Below are positions 16,364 through 24,119 of a stretch of 64,000 nucleotides of DNA, piece by piece. A model generated the notes under the pieces. That model was given only the letters and a program-made list of their open reading frames with translations. It had not been told where the DNA came from and did no database searches. A program made the translations under genes and the position numbers. The first letter of the stretch is position 1. Every line of letters starts with the position of its first letter. This stretch comes from JANYLB01 sp963837715 (lineage in GTDB: Bacteria; Actinomycetota; Acidimicrobiia; IMCC26256; JANYLB01), in contig CAWIOF010000004.1 in assembly GCA_963837715.1 (NCBI GenBank), positions 372,001 through 436,000 on the forward strand, written 5' to 3'.

Positions 16364-17175
16364 ACCTGTTGACGGTCGAGATGCGACGTGCCCTCCACCG
16401 ACGGGTGGTGTGGGTCCTGATCCTCATCGCGCTGGTCGGCTGTGCGTTCGCGGGAGTCGTCGGGTTCCTCAGCTCGAGTGGCAAGACCATCGCCGAGCTG
16501 CACACGAACGGGAGTACGCATCCCGCGGTGCTGACGGACTGGTGGGGACGAGCCGAGGGCGACAACGGCGTGACGGTGGCTGCGACGTTCCTGCTCATCG
16601 GTGGTTTCTTCGCCGGCGCGGCCGTTGCGGGAGCGGAGTGGCGGGCCGGAACGATCACCACGGTGTTGACCTGGGAGCCTCGACGTGTCCGCCTCCACCT
16701 CGCCCGCACCGCGGCGTGCGGGATCCTCGCGTTCGTCATCGCGTTCCTGCTGCAAGTGGTGTTCCTCGCGTCGTTCCTCCCGGCCGTGCTCGCCAACGGG
16801 TCGACGGCGGGCGCCGACTCCAACTGGTGGCAGGCCCTCGCGCTCGCGATGGCCCGCTCGTCGTTGCTGACGGCTCTCGCGGCGATGCTCGCCGTGGGGC
16901 TCGCGACGTTGGGCCGCAACACCGCCTTCGCGCTCGCGTCGGTGTTCGCGTGGATGGCCGTGGTGGAAGGCTTGATCCGCGGCCTGCGCCCCGGCTGGGC
17001 CCAGTTTCTCTGGGGAGAGAACCTGGCGACGACGCTCTCCTGGAGCCAACTCGAGAACGCCGACTTCACCCGCGGGCCGGTGCTGGCCCTCCTCACGCTC
17101 GTCGTGTACACGGCCCTGCTGGTGACGGCGACGACGATCGTCTTCCAGCGACGCGACATCGCCGGAGGGACCTGA
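16360..17175 (+). CDS. ABC transporter permease
   Basis: 271 residues with about six membrane helices, the first at residues 15-35 (WVLILIALVGCAFAGVVGFL) and the last near 240-262. It matches ABC-2 type permeases paired with DrrA-like ATPases. GTG start overlaps the ATPase stop by 4 nt (GTGA), with GAGGAGG upstream, so the pair is made together and forms one exporter. Confidence 0.87.
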   Translation: MNLLTVEMRRALHRRVVWVLILIALVGCAFAGVVGFLSSSGKTIAELHTNGSTHPAVLTDWWGRAEGDNGVTVAATFLLIGGFFAGAAVAGAEWRAGTITTVLTWEPRRVRLHLARTAACGILAFVIAFLLQVVFLASFLPAVLANGSTAGADSNWWQALALAMARSSLLTALAAMLAVGLATLGRNTAFALASVFAWMAVVEGLIRGLRPGWAQFLWGENLATTLSWSQLENADFTRGPVLALLTLVVYTALLVTATTIVFQRRDIAGGT

Positions 17176-17519
17176 GAGCAGGGAGCGCCGGGATCGGTCC
17201 GGTCAGCGAGCAGGCGCGACGGAACCAGGGACATTGTCGGAGATCGGGTTGTCAGACTCCTGTGGGTTCGTCGCGACGAGTGGTTCACGGGGAGGTGACG
17301 AGAGCGTCACGCCCGCTCCTTAGGTTGCACGTCAGGTGAGCCGGGAAGTCTGGTCGGCATCGACTCCAGGGTCGATTCATCAATCCCTCCTCGAGGAGAT
17401 GCCGATGCCCCGCGCGCTCACTGCTCCGCCCCGTTCCGGAAGCAGCTCGTCAGGTCGCGCTCCGGGTTCGGTGGCTCCGTCAGCTGAGGGCCTTCGTCGC
17501 CCACACCCTGGGAGGAAAC
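17176..17519 (+). other. Leader region of the ammonium transporter gene
   Basis: 344-bp gap. A perfect 6-bp hairpin GTGACG/CGTCAC (17295-17310) and a TAGGTT hexamer (17322-17327) suggest a transcript start near 17334 and an untranslated leader of about 185 nt. Inside it a short frame, ATG 17405 to TAA 17527 (40 codons, Arg/Ser/Pro-rich), has GAGGAG 6 nt upstream and overlaps the transporter start by 8 nt. It may be a leader peptide or chance. Confidence 0.4.
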
Positions 17520-18872
17520 GTGCGTAAGAAACTGTTGACAGGCGGCGCGATCGCGGGGGGTGCGCTGTTCCTCGGTGCTTCCCCAGCCGGTGCCGCCGAG
17601 CTGAGCCCATCAGAGCTGGTGCAGGCGAATCTCGACAACGTCTTCGTGCTGCTCGCGGCGGTGCTCGTGATCTTCATGCAGGCCGGGTTCGCCCTGGTCG
17701 AGGCGGGCATGACGAGGGCGAAGAGCGTCGCGAACATCATGATGAAGAACCTCACCGACTTCATCGTCGGGATCGTCGGGTTCTTCTGCGTCGGGTACGC
17801 CATCGCCTACGGCGGAACCGGAGACTTCTTCGGGACCTCGAACTGGTTCCTGAACGATGCGGTCGGCTACGGCAACCTCACGATGCCGACGTTCTTCGTC
17901 TTCCAGGTCGCGTTCGCGGCCACGGCAGCGACGATCGTCTCCGGTGCGATGGCTGAGCGTACGAAGTTCAGCGCGTACGTGATCTACAGCGTGGCGATCA
18001 GCGCGGTGATCTACCCGGTCGTCGTGCACTGGCTCTGGGGTGGCGGTTGGCTCTCGCAGCTCGACACGCCCTTCATCGACTTCGCCGGTTCCACCATCGT
18101 GCACAGCGTCGGTGGCTGGGCGGCCCTCATGGGAGTCATCTTCCTCGGGCCCCGGATCGGCAAGTACGGGGCCGACGGCAAGCCTCGAACCATCCTCGGG
18201 CACTCGATGCCCTTCGCGGTGCTGGGAACCCTCATCCTCTGGGTGGGCTGGTACGGGTTCAACCCGGGCTCGGAGCTCGCGGCCGACGGTGCCATCGGTC
18301 CGATCGCGTTGACGACGACGCTCTCGGCTGCGTTCGCTGCTTGCACCGCGCTCGCGATCACGTGGATCGTCGGCAAGCCTGATGTCGGGATGACGGCCAA
18401 CGGTGCACTCGCCGGACTGGTGGGCATCACGGCTGGCTGCGCGGCCGTGGACAACTGGGCCGCGTGCGTCATCGGAGTGTGCGCCGGAGCGCTGGTGGTG
18501 GCTTCGGTGAGGTTCTTCGATCGCATCAAGATCGACGACCCGGTGGGAGCAATCTCCGTGCACGGTGTCTGCGGAGCGTTCGGGACGATTGCGGTGGGGC
18601 TGTTCGCGGCCGAGGGCGGCCTCTTCACCGACGGTGAGACCGATCAGCTCGTGTCGCAGGTGATCGGGGTCGTGGCCGTGTTCGTGTTCGTGGCGATCGC
18701 TGCGGGGATCTTGTTCGGCATCATCAAGGCGGCGCACGGTCTTCGCGTGACCGAGGAAGAGGAGTTCGCAGGCCTGGATGTCCTCGAGCACGGTGCCCCC
18801 GGTTACGGAGGCTTCGTCTTCGAGGATGAGGAGATCGCGGTGGGGACCACCGGACGGGTCGGCGTGCAGTAG
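17520..18872 (+). CDS. amt: Ammonium transporter (Amt family)
   Basis: 450 residues with a cleavable signal peptide (cut near AGA-AE) and eleven membrane helices, as in AmtB. The pore twin histidines are seen in TIVHSVGGWAALMG and ISVHGVCGAFGT; the conserved QAGFALVEAGMTRAKN-like stretch near residue 57 is also present. It conducts NH4+/NH3 across the membrane. The C-terminal tail (FEDEEIAVGTTGRVGV) is longer than in E. coli and may bind a PII protein, though no glnK is adjacent. GTG start with GGGAGG 4-5 nt upstream. A 17-bp hairpin follows the stop. Confidence 0.96.
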   Translation: MRKKLLTGGAIAGGALFLGASPAGAAELSPSELVQANLDNVFVLLAAVLVIFMQAGFALVEAGMTRAKSVANIMMKNLTDFIVGIVGFFCVGYAIAYGGTGDFFGTSNWFLNDAVGYGNLTMPTFFVFQVAFAATAATIVSGAMAERTKFSAYVIYSVAISAVIYPVVVHWLWGGGWLSQLDTPFIDFAGSTIVHSVGGWAALMGVIFLGPRIGKYGADGKPRTILGHSMPFAVLGTLILWVGWYGFNPGSELAADGAIGPIALTTTLSAAFAACTALAITWIVGKPDVGMTANGALAGLVGITAGCAAVDNWAACVIGVCAGALVVASVRFFDRIKIDDPVGAISVHGVCGAFGTIAVGLFAAEGGLFTDGETDQLVSQVIGVVAVFVFVAIAAGILFGIIKAAHGLRVTEEEEFAGLDVLEHGAPGYGGFVFEDEEIAVGTTGRVGVQ

Positions 18873-18891
18873 CGCAACACGCCGGGCAAGA

Positions 18892-18944
18892 CGGAGATCG
18901 GCTCGCGGAATGGGCACCCACCCTCCCCCGCGAGCCGATCTCCG
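18892..18944 (+). terminator. Strong hairpin terminator after amt
   Basis: Perfect 17-bp stem: 18892-18908 pairs with 18928-18944 around a 19-nt loop, 20 nt after the amt stop. No T-run follows. By far the longest perfect stem I saw in the window. Confidence 0.7.
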
Positions 18945-19031
18945 CGCACCCTCGCGACACTGGCTGCCGGCCTGGGAGGCGACGGATCGGCCACGCCCGT
19001 CGACGACCGGCCCCGTCCTCGTCGAGCCATC

Positions 19032-19037
19032 TACACT
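19032..19037 (+). promoter_or_regulatory. -10 box of tRNA-Arg
   Basis: TACACT ends 15 nt before the mature tRNA 5' end, leaving a short leader to be removed by RNase P. Confidence 0.55.
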
Positions 19038-19052
19038 CGGACCAGCACCACT

Positions 19053-19125
19053 GCGCTCGTAGCTCAACGGATAGAGCATCTGACTACGGATCAGAAGGTT
19101 GGGGGTTCGATTCCCTCCGAGCGCA
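19053..19125 (+). tRNA. tRNA-Arg (anticodon ACG)
   Basis: 73-nt cloverleaf. The acceptor stem GCGCTCG pairs with CGAGCGC (19118-19124); A19125 is the discriminator. The D arm is GCTC/GAGC, the anticodon stem TCTGA/TCAGA encloses CTACGGA with anticodon ACG, and the T arm is GGGGG TTCGATT CCCTC with one imperfect pair. ACG (read as ICG) decodes CGU/CGC/CGA. CCA is not encoded. The gene is single. Confidence 0.97.
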
Positions 19126-19287
19126 CAGATCACACGGAGCGGTTTCCAGCTCGCGTCCTCGACCAACGTGAAGGTCCCGAACGGCCTCCCCCGGGCTCAC
19201 CCTCAAGAGCATCGCGGATCGGGCCGATGGTCCGGTATCGAACGTTCGGGCACGCCCACCAGGGCGACGGAAACCAGGGATGCGTCC

Positions 19288-20205
19288 ATGACCAGCACCG
19301 ACCGGAAGCAGACCGGGGCAACCACGCTCCTCGACAAGATCCTCGCGAACCCGCTGGTCGGGTTGTCGCCGTGGATCCTGTATTCAGTGGTCGAGGGCAA
19401 CAACCGCCTCGAGGTGTCGGCCGCGCTCGCGCTGGGCCTGGCGCTCGTCATCCTGCTCGTGAACTGGATCCGCGGCGGGACGCCGAAGATGCTCGAGTAC
19501 TCCGACGTCGTCTACTTCGCCGGACTCGCAGTCGTCGTCGCGTTCGCCTCGGCCTCGACGCGTGCGTGGCTCGAGCTGTGGGGTGGCGAGGTCGCGAACC
19601 TCGCGCTGTTCGCCATCGTCCTCGGGTCGATCCTCGTGCGGAGGCCCTTCACGCTGCAGTACGCCCGAGAGGATGCACCCGAGGAGCTCTGGCACGAGCC
19701 CGGGTTCCTCCGGGTCAACTACCAGCTCACCTGGGTGTGGGCGCTCGCCTTCGGGATCGAGGCGGCGTCGGGCCTGTACGGCGACGGCGTGTTGCACAAC
19801 TCGAACAACATCTGGACGGGGTGGATCATCCAGACCCTGCCGATCATCATCGCCGCGCAGTTCACGATCTGGTACCCGAACCGGCTCCGCGCCGTCCGCG
19901 ACGGTGCCGCCGAGACGCCCACCGTGCGCGACTTCCTCGGCACCGTGACCCCGTGGATCACGATCATCGGGATCATCACCCTCTTCGCCGGTGGCGCGCC
20001 GGAATGGCTCGGGATCGTGCTCATCGTCGTCGGCGTCGTGCTGACGAGGGTGCTCACCACCCACAAGCGGCAGTCCCGGGCGGTCGCGCCAGACGATGAC
20101 GGGGATGCGCAGCAGATCACAAATGATCATGCGCTCTTCGCCGGCTCGACGACCCGCAATGCCGCACCGGCCGCACCAGTCGGCGCGCCCGACGCACGCG
20201 AGTAG
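19288..20205 (+). CDS. Multi-helix membrane protein of unknown function
   Basis: 305 residues with about seven hydrophobic segments (roughly 22-38, 45-62, 72-90, 97-113, 145-165, 178-195, 222-262 as two helices) and a polar C-terminal tail. A motif with two Trp and Asn (WYPNRLRAVR) precedes the last helices. I do not recognise the family; the layout resembles septation or intracellular membrane proteins only in a general way. ATG at 19288 has AGGGA 7 nt upstream. It follows the tRNA and precedes a phosphatase gene. Confidence 0.78.
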   Translation: MTSTDRKQTGATTLLDKILANPLVGLSPWILYSVVEGNNRLEVSAALALGLALVILLVNWIRGGTPKMLEYSDVVYFAGLAVVVAFASASTRAWLELWGGEVANLALFAIVLGSILVRRPFTLQYAREDAPEELWHEPGFLRVNYQLTWVWALAFGIEAASGLYGDGVLHNSNNIWTGWIIQTLPIIIAAQFTIWYPNRLRAVRDGAAETPTVRDFLGTVTPWITIIGIITLFAGGAPEWLGIVLIVVGVVLTRVLTTHKRQSRAVAPDDDGDAQQITNDHALFAGSTTRNAAPAAPVGAPDARE

Positions 20206-20263
20206 CGCCCACGGCCCCGGAAATCCCCGGCATCGGCGGCCCCGATCGTCGAAGCTGTCGGTC

Positions 20264-20941
20264 ATGGCGAACGAAGAGACCACGCTCGTGCTCATCCGGC
20301 ACGGGGAGTCGGCGGCCCAGACCGGCGGTTTCGTGTCCGGGCACGACACGTGTCGCGGACTCAGTCCCCTGGGCCGGCGACAGGCCGAAGCACTGCGCGA
20401 CCGGCTCGCCGCGACGCGTGAGTTCGGGGCCGTCGACGTCGTCTACACGAGCATCCTCCCGCGTGCGATCGAGACCGCAGCCCTGATCGCACCCGCGCTC
20501 GCGACTCCCCGCGGCGCGATCGAGGAGTGCGACTGGTGCGAGATCCACGCCGGTGAGGCCGAGGGGCTCACGTGGGACGAGATCGCCGAGCGGTACCCGG
20601 CCGGCGACGCGTTCGTCGCCACGAACGATCCGTTCATCAGCCGCTTCCCCGGCGGCGAGACCTGGGCCGAGTTCGCCGCTCGTGCCGGCGCGCGCCTCCG
20701 ACGGGTCGCGCTCGAGCACTCCGGCGAACGAGTGGTCGTCGTGAGTCACGGCGGAATCATCGGCGCGAGCTTCGTCGCCCTCGGCGAGCTCCCCGTCGGC
20801 CGGGCGATCCCGATGACCCACGCGGTGCAGAACTCGTCGATCACCGAATGGCGCTTCGTCGGAGGGAGCTGGGTGCTCGCCCGCTTCAATGACGCCGCGC
20901 ACCTCGCCCGCCTCGCCGACCCGGCGCCACCGGTCGACTGA
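20264..20941 (+). CDS. Histidine phosphatase family protein
   Basis: 225 residues of the phosphoglycerate-mutase-like branch. The catalytic phospho-His lies in LIRHGES near residue 11, the acid residue region in ECDWCEIHAGEAEG, and the second His in VVSHGGIIGA. It removes phosphate from an unknown small molecule or protein. It is 58 nt after the membrane protein gene. No clear ribosome binding site is seen. Convergent with the next gene through a shared hairpin. Confidence 0.88.
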   Translation: MANEETTLVLIRHGESAAQTGGFVSGHDTCRGLSPLGRRQAEALRDRLAATREFGAVDVVYTSILPRAIETAALIAPALATPRGAIEECDWCEIHAGEAEGLTWDEIAERYPAGDAFVATNDPFISRFPGGETWAEFAARAGARLRRVALEHSGERVVVVSHGGIIGASFVALGELPVGRAIPMTHAVQNSSITEWRFVGGSWVLARFNDAAHLARLADPAPPVD

Positions 20942-20966
20942 CCGGCGCCCGTGCGTCAGGCGCCGG
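20942..20966. terminator. Bidirectional hairpin terminator
   Basis: CCGGCGCC, 9-nt loop, GGCGCCGG; perfect 8-bp stem starting at the phosphatase stop. The loop holds the stop codon of the convergent gene. Confidence 0.6.
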
Positions 20967-21471
20967 GCTTCCAGATCATGAGCACGAGGATCACCACGAG
21001 CAGCAGGTGCAGCGCCGTCGACGCCGCGCCGAGGGTCTTGCCACGCCGCTCCATCTCCAGGACCTGCGGCGGCGGACCCGGCAGTCCTCCTTCGGGCGGG
21101 GGTCCGGCGGCCACGAGCTCCGCCGACAGTTCCTTCATCCGCTTTGCGTTGGGGAACAGCACGCCGTGGGAGATGCCGATCCCGACCGCGTAGAGCACGA
21201 TCGAGAGCCAGATCCAGGTCTGGCCGAAGGTCCAGGCCTTGTCGCTCAAGCCCACCAGCGCGAACCCGAGGATGAACACCGCGTAGATGAAGTACTCCGC
21301 GATGCCCGAGACCGCGAGGTTGGCCTCGGTGATCGCGAGCCCACCCGGCCCGGGTCGGCGCTTCGCCTCGCGGCCGTACAGCCCGTTCAGGAACACGGTG
21401 CCGAAGCCCACGATGGCGCAGAGGATGTGCAGCAGCAGCACGATCTTGTACGCAGTGGTGTCGATGCCCAC
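20956..21471 (-). CDS. Integral membrane protein, DUF2269-like
   Basis: 171 residues with four membrane helices. The first (YKIVLLLHILCAIVGFGTVFLNG) contains the LH..C..GFG pattern seen in DUF2269-type proteins; the third includes GIGISHGVLFPN. A Pro/Gly loop separates the last helix. GTG start at 21471 with GGGAG about 6 nt upstream and an ATCGTA (minus-strand TACGAT) hexamer at 21503-21508. Function unknown. Confidence 0.78.
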   Translation of the reverse strand: MGIDTTAYKIVLLLHILCAIVGFGTVFLNGLYGREAKRRPGPGGLAITEANLAVSGIAEYFIYAVFILGFALVGLSDKAWTFGQTWIWLSIVLYAVGIGISHGVLFPNAKRMKELSAELVAAGPPPEGGLPGPPPQVLEMERRGKTLGAASTALHLLLVVILVLMIWKPGA

Positions 21472-21559
21472 GGAGGTCTCCCTCGTCGATCGGTTCGGCG
21501 GCATCGTAGGAGTCGGGCCTGGAAGACTTCCATCCCGACCGTTCAGAGGAGCGACGAGC

Positions 21560-22489
21560 GTGCGCACGCGTGTCTCCGAGATGCTCGACATCGACATCCC
21601 CATCGTGCAGGCCCCGATGGGCTTCATCGCCCGCGCCCAGCTCGCGTCGGCGGTGTCGAACGCAGGAGGGATGGGCATCATCGAGACGTCGTCGGGTCGG
21701 CTCGACGAGGTGCGGGACGAGATCGCCAAGATGCGTGACCTCACCGACCGATCCTGGGGCGTCAACGTCGCCCAGCTGTTCATCAGCGATCTCTCGATCG
21801 TCGACTTCATCGTCGACCAAGGGGTCCGGTTCGTGACGACGTCGGCGGGCGACCCTGCCACCCTCGTCCCGTCACTCAAGGCGGCGGGGATCACGGTGTT
21901 CCACGTCGTGCCGACGCTCCGCGGCGCTCGGAAGGCGATCGCGGCGGGTGTCGACGGCCTCGTCGTGGAGGGGATCGAGGGTGGCGGCTTCAAGAACGCC
22001 GACGGCGCATCGACGATGGTGCTCGTCCCCCTGGTCGCGTCACACGTCGACGTGCCGATCATCGCGGCCGGTGGGATCGTCGACGGCCGTTCGATGGCGG
22101 CCACACTCGCGCTCGGCGCCGAGGGCGCGCAGATGGGGACGCGGATGCTCACCGCGACGGAGTCACCGGTGCACGAGAACTGGAAGCAGGCGGTGGTCGA
22201 GGCCGCGGAGACCGACACCGTGGTGGTGAACCGCTTCGCGAAGCCGGCGATGCGCACCCTCCGCACCGAGCGATCGACCTCGGCGGAACGGGAGACCCCG
22301 GCACCCTCCATGTCGATCGACGGGATCCTCGATCTCTACTTCGGTGGCGACATGGAGGCCGGCTACGCCATGAGTGGACAGGTCGCGGGCCGGATCGACC
22401 GCATCGTTCCCGTGCGCGAGATCCTGGAGACCACCTGGAACGACTGTCTCGCCCGTCTGCGCGAGCTCGGCGACCGCGCCTCCGACTAG
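21560..22489 (+). CDS. Nitronate monooxygenase family flavoprotein
   Basis: 309-residue FMN-dependent TIM barrel of the NMO/2-nitropropane dioxygenase family. It has IVQAPMGFIA at the N-terminus, the FMN phosphate site in IIAAGGIVDGRS and GAQMGTRML, but the usual catalytic His region reads VEGIEGGGFKN rather than EAGGHxG, so chemistry may differ from classic NMO. GTG start with AGAGGA 9 nt upstream. Its TAG and the stop of the convergent acetyltransferase share one CTAG. A related gene is at 62187. Confidence 0.86.
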   Translation: MRTRVSEMLDIDIPIVQAPMGFIARAQLASAVSNAGGMGIIETSSGRLDEVRDEIAKMRDLTDRSWGVNVAQLFISDLSIVDFIVDQGVRFVTTSAGDPATLVPSLKAAGITVFHVVPTLRGARKAIAAGVDGLVVEGIEGGGFKNADGASTMVLVPLVASHVDVPIIAAGGIVDGRSMAATLALGAEGAQMGTRMLTATESPVHENWKQAVVEAAETDTVVVNRFAKPAMRTLRTERSTSAERETPAPSMSIDGILDLYFGGDMEAGYAMSGQVAGRIDRIVPVREILETTWNDCLARLRELGDRASD

Positions 22490-23043
22490 CGACCGGCGCG
22501 GGTGTCGTCGGCAGGGGGGAACCGTTCCTTCACGACGCGTGCAGGCACTCCGACAGCGACGACGCCGGCGGGAAGGTCGTGGACGACGACCGAGCCGGCC
22601 CCCACGACGGTGTCAGCCCCGATGCTGACGCCGGGTAGCACCACGACGCCCCGCCCCAGCCAGGTCCGCGCGCCGATGTGGACGTCTCGCTCGTCGGTGG
22701 GCTGGCCGAACACCGGACCCGGTCGGTCGGTCACGTAGTTGGATGCCGTCACGTACACCTCCGGGCCGAACAGGGCGTTCTCTCCGACGAAGATGCGGCC
22801 CTGTCGGTCGCCCGCCCAGAGCGAGCAGCGCTCCCCGATGCGGACGCCCTCGCCGAGGGATATCCGCTGGCCGTTGGCGAGCGAGACATTCGGCGCGAGC
22901 CGTACCCCCGGACCCATGCGAAGCTTCCTGCGCTCGCGGACGTGCGCGTAGCCGTAGTAGTGGAGGATCCGGAACCCGTGGAACCAGACGCCCGGGTCGA
23001 GCATCGAGGCCGCGAACGCGATCCCTCTCCTGGCGCGGCTCAC
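22486..23043 (-). CDS. Acyltransferase with left-handed beta-helix (WcaF/LacA-like)
   Basis: 185 residues. Several hexapeptide repeats appear (GVRIGERCSLWAGD, then VHIGARTWLGRGVVVLPGVSIGADTVVGAGSVV), typical of trimeric O-acetyltransferases; the catalytic-type His position is replaced by an Asn/Tyr-rich loop (SNYVTD). The GTG overlaps the glycosyltransferase stop (GTGA), so the two are coupled and probably modify the same cell-surface glycan. The alternative longer frame upstream lies in the glycosyltransferase gene. Confidence 0.86.
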   Translation of the reverse strand: MSRARRGIAFAASMLDPGVWFHGFRILHYYGYAHVRERRKLRMGPGVRLAPNVSLANGQRISLGEGVRIGERCSLWAGDRQGRIFVGENALFGPEVYVTASNYVTDRPGPVFGQPTDERDVHIGARTWLGRGVVVLPGVSIGADTVVGAGSVVVHDLPAGVVAVGVPARVVKERFPPADDTRAGR

Positions 23044-23933
23044 CGGTCGGTGACCCACTCGAGCCGCAGCCGACGCACCTTGACCGCGGCCCACAGGTGC
23101 GCCACGACCGCAACGACTGCGTAGAGCGCGGCAGGAGGCAGCAGCCGGAGGTCGGCGCGCACCGCCGACACGATGCCTGAGCCGCGTGGTGGCGGTTTTC
23201 CCGGCGCGTCAACCAGCTCCTGCTCGAGCAGCTGGTTGTACGCGATGACGCGGACCGTGCGGCGGACGTGGAGCCTGAGGTTGGCTGCTGCTCTCACCGT
23301 GAACGTGGCCCCGGCGACCGAGCGGCGTTCCTCGGGAGCGAACCTCGAACTGATCCAGAGGTCCTCCGCCTTCACGTCGGGGAACGTCCCGAACCTCGAC
23401 CGACCCTCCGCCGAGAGCGCGCACACGCCGGAACCGATCATCGACTCGGTGGACCAGGCCGTGCATCGCCACAATCGGTACCACGCGCGCACCGGCCAGG
23501 TGCTGGAGTCGGTGTCGATGACGAGCACGGGCGCGGCGGCGAGCGCCTGGCCTTCGGCGAGTGCGCTCACGACTCGCCGCGCCGACGCCGCATCGAGCTG
23601 CACGTCGGCGTCGAGGTAGAAGCGGGGGAACGACGTCGCCAGCGTGTCACCGATGTTCAACGCGCCAACCTTGTCGGCGCGGGGGACCTCGACCACCGTG
23701 ATGCTCGGATCCACTCGTCTGGCTCGCGCCGCGGTGTCGTCGGCGCAACCGTTCGCGACGACGACGATCTCGAACTCGCCCGGTTCGGCACCGTCGAGCA
23801 ACGTGTACAGGCACCGTTCGATGACCCGAGCCTCGTTGTGGGCCGGGATCACCACCGATGCGCGCCGCGCCGGCGCCGTGGCTGTGTCGAACACTCGATG
23901 CGTCGCCGGCGGACGGTCCAACTTCTCGGTCAT
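23040..23933 (-). CDS. Glycosyltransferase family 2 protein
   Basis: 297 residues. The GT-A fold starts at SVVIPAHNEARVIERCL near residue 27. The nucleotide-sugar/metal motif is DAD (FYLDADVQLD), and an acid stretch VKAEDLW fits the acceptor site. A hydrophobic segment at the C-terminus (LLPPAALYAVVAVVAHLWAA) may anchor it to the membrane. It would transfer a sugar to a surface polymer or lipid, with acetylation by the coupled acyltransferase. ATG at 23933 with GGGGAG just upstream. Confidence 0.88.
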   Translation of the reverse strand: MTEKLDRPPATHRVFDTATAPARRASVVIPAHNEARVIERCLYTLLDGAEPGEFEIVVVANGCADDTAARARRVDPSITVVEVPRADKVGALNIGDTLATSFPRFYLDADVQLDAASARRVVSALAEGQALAAAPVLVIDTDSSTWPVRAWYRLWRCTAWSTESMIGSGVCALSAEGRSRFGTFPDVKAEDLWISSRFAPEERRSVAGATFTVRAAANLRLHVRRTVRVIAYNQLLEQELVDAPGKPPPRGSGIVSAVRADLRLLPPAALYAVVAVVAHLWAAVKVRRLRLEWVTDR

Positions 23934-24085
23934 GCGTCTCCCCGACACCGCGCGTTGATCGCTCCCGGACCCGTTGCTACGACGCGGCCGGGTCGGCGTC
24001 AAGGTCCAGCTCGGAGCGCGCTCCGTTCCGTACGAGTACGACCGCGGTGCGCGCGTCACCGGGCGTCGCCGCGACGCAGCGTCAC

Positions 24086-24117
24086 ATCGCGCGGCCCCAG
24101 GGGCCACTCCTCGCGAT
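24086..24117 (-). terminator. Nested hairpin after BVMO gene
   Basis: Outer arms ATCGCG (24086-24091) and CGCGAT (24112-24117) enclose GGCCCC-A-GGGGCC (24093-24105). It lies just 3' of the BVMO stop (24120) and is a likely terminator. Confidence 0.5.
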
Positions 24118-24119
24118 GT

